NCBI GenBank assembly: GCA_026416315.1
Contig: JAOAFK010000152.1
Location: 1 to 5,770, forward strand
Reading direction: 5' to 3'
Source of the DNA: Syntrophorhabdaceae bacterium
GTDB lineage: Bacteria; Desulfobacterota; Syntrophorhabdia; Syntrophorhabdales; Syntrophorhabdaceae
Length of the DNA: 5,770 bases
The position numbers and the translations under genes were made by a program. The notes under the pieces were generated by a model. That model saw only the letters and a list, made by a program, of their open reading frames with translations, was not told where the DNA came from and ran no database searches. Below, one piece after another: positions 4,969 to 5,770 of the stretch; within the stretch, counting starts at the first letter, position 1, and every line of letters starts with the position of its first letter.

Positions 4969-5770
4969 ATGAGAGATATTAAAAAACTCAGAAATCTCAT
5001 AACAGGGATAATAATATTTTTCTTACCATTTTTTCCACTTTATGGCGCATCAACAAGTAATACTGTAGAGGTTGAAGGCTATGCCTCTATTATGGATGGA
5101 AGAAAGGATCAGGCAAGGGAGGATGCTCTAAATAATGCATTTAGAAGGGCTGTTGAGCAGGCAGTGGGGGTTATGGTTGAATCAGATTCTTTAGTGGTAA
5201 ATGCCCAGATATTAAATGACAGAATATATTCAAAGAGCACAGGCTATATTAAAAAATACAACATCATAAATGAAAAAGTTGAAGGTGATTCATACAGGGT
5301 CAGAATAAACGCTACTGTTTCAAAGGTAAAGATAGAAAAAGATATTGATGAAATTGGTCAGATTATAAAAAAGGCGGGTAATCCGAGGATAATGCTTTTG
5401 ATTGCTGAACAAATAGGAAGTGATGGAAAACCCATTTACTGGTGGAGTAAAGATGACGCTTCTGGTTCTAATACTGCAGAGAATGTGCTTTCATCTGTCC
5501 TGCTTCAAAAAGGTTTTAACCTTGTTGACCGAAGAGTTATCCTTGCGGGCATCAAGGATATTAAAAATCTCGATGCAGATATAAACAATGATACTGCCCT
5601 TAGACTTGCTGCAATGGGTGAAGCTGATGTGGTTATCATAGGAAAGGTGATTGCAAATTCAGGCAGGCCTCTCATGGGAACAAATATCAGGTCTAACCAG
5701 GCAAGCTTTACAGCAAGGGCAATAAATGCCGACAAGGGTGAATCAATAGCATCATATACAACCAATGCAG
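4969..5770 (+). CDS. Exported FlgT-like flagellar assembly protein (3' truncated, 267 residues visible)
   Basis: The frame is open from the ATG at 4969 to the window edge. Residues 1-27 form a signal peptide: basic start MRDIKKLR, hydrophobic core LITGIIIFFLPFFPL, and likely cleavage around YGA. No lipobox Cys is present, so the protein should be periplasmic and not a lipoprotein. Residues about 31-125 resemble the FlgT N-terminal domain: VEVEGYASI, then a helix with AREDALNNAFRRAVEQAVG, then YRVRINATVSKVKIEKDI. Residues about 138-267 (PRIMLLIAEQIG, ENVLSSVLLQKGFNLVDRR, LAAMGEADVVIIGKV) look like the middle, CsgG/TolB-N-like domain of FlgT. In Vibrio, FlgT forms the H ring around the flagellar basal body. 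In other phyla proteins with this domain may have other envelope roles. An in-frame ATG at 4945 would add MEIIIKSF; neither start has a good Shine-Dalgarno sequence. I prefer 4969 because it gives a compact signal peptide. No other flagellar gene is visible. Confidence 0.75.
   Translation, partial: MRDIKKLRNLITGIIIFFLPFFPLYGASTSNTVEVEGYASIMDGRKDQAREDALNNAFRRAVEQAVGVMVESDSLVVNAQILNDRIYSKSTGYIKKYNIINEKVEGDSYRVRINATVSKVKIEKDIDEIGQIIKKAGNPRIMLLIAEQIGSDGKPIYWWSKDDASGSNTAENVLSSVLLQKGFNLVDRRVILAGIKDIKNLDADINNDTALRLAAMGEADVVIIGKVIANSGRPLMGTNIRSNQASFTARAINADKGESIASYTTNA

Noticed and set aside
287..5765. Antisense open frames of 60-134 codons opposite the large genes, for example 1634-2038 and 5505-5765
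   Set aside because: They lie entirely opposite well-supported genes, are rich in Ser, Ile and Phe as expected of antisense shadows, and show no domain or ribosome binding site that would support them.

Overview
The window looks like part of the chromosome of an AT-rich anaerobic bacterium, most likely a deltaproteobacterium (Desulfobacterota) or a relative such as Nitrospirota. This is inferred from the gene families and base composition. No rRNA or other marker gene is present to fix the taxon.

Positions 1-4787 hold a tightly packed operon for a three-subunit molybdenum hydroxylase of the xanthine dehydrogenase / CO dehydrogenase / 4-hydroxybenzoyl-CoA reductase superfamily. In order they are the last 49 residues of the small [2Fe-2S] subunit (1-150), the complete molybdenum-cofactor catalytic subunit (153-2432), and the FAD subunit (2451-4787). 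The gaps are 2 and 18 bases, and each of the two complete genes has a strong Shine-Dalgarno sequence.

The FAD subunit is the striking gene. Its two ends together make a normal FAD subunit of about 325 residues, but a GltD/NfnB-like NAD(P)H:FAD oxidoreductase module of about 450 residues is inserted in the middle. The insertion lies in the loop that carries a [4Fe-4S] cluster in 4-hydroxybenzoyl-CoA reductase. The cysteine motifs suggest that the two iron-sulfur sites were merged at the junctions rather than destroyed. The expected electron route is substrate, Mo cofactor, [2Fe-2S] clusters, FAD, possibly [4Fe-4S], second FAD and NAD(P)(H), or the reverse. The substrate cannot be read from the sequence.

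Positions 4788-4968 are a 181-base, very AT-rich intergenic region. It contains a candidate terminator, a tandem 10-base repeat and a candidate extended -10 promoter. From 4969 to the window end runs an incomplete gene for an exported protein resembling the flagellar assembly protein FlgT. It appears to be a separate transcription unit.
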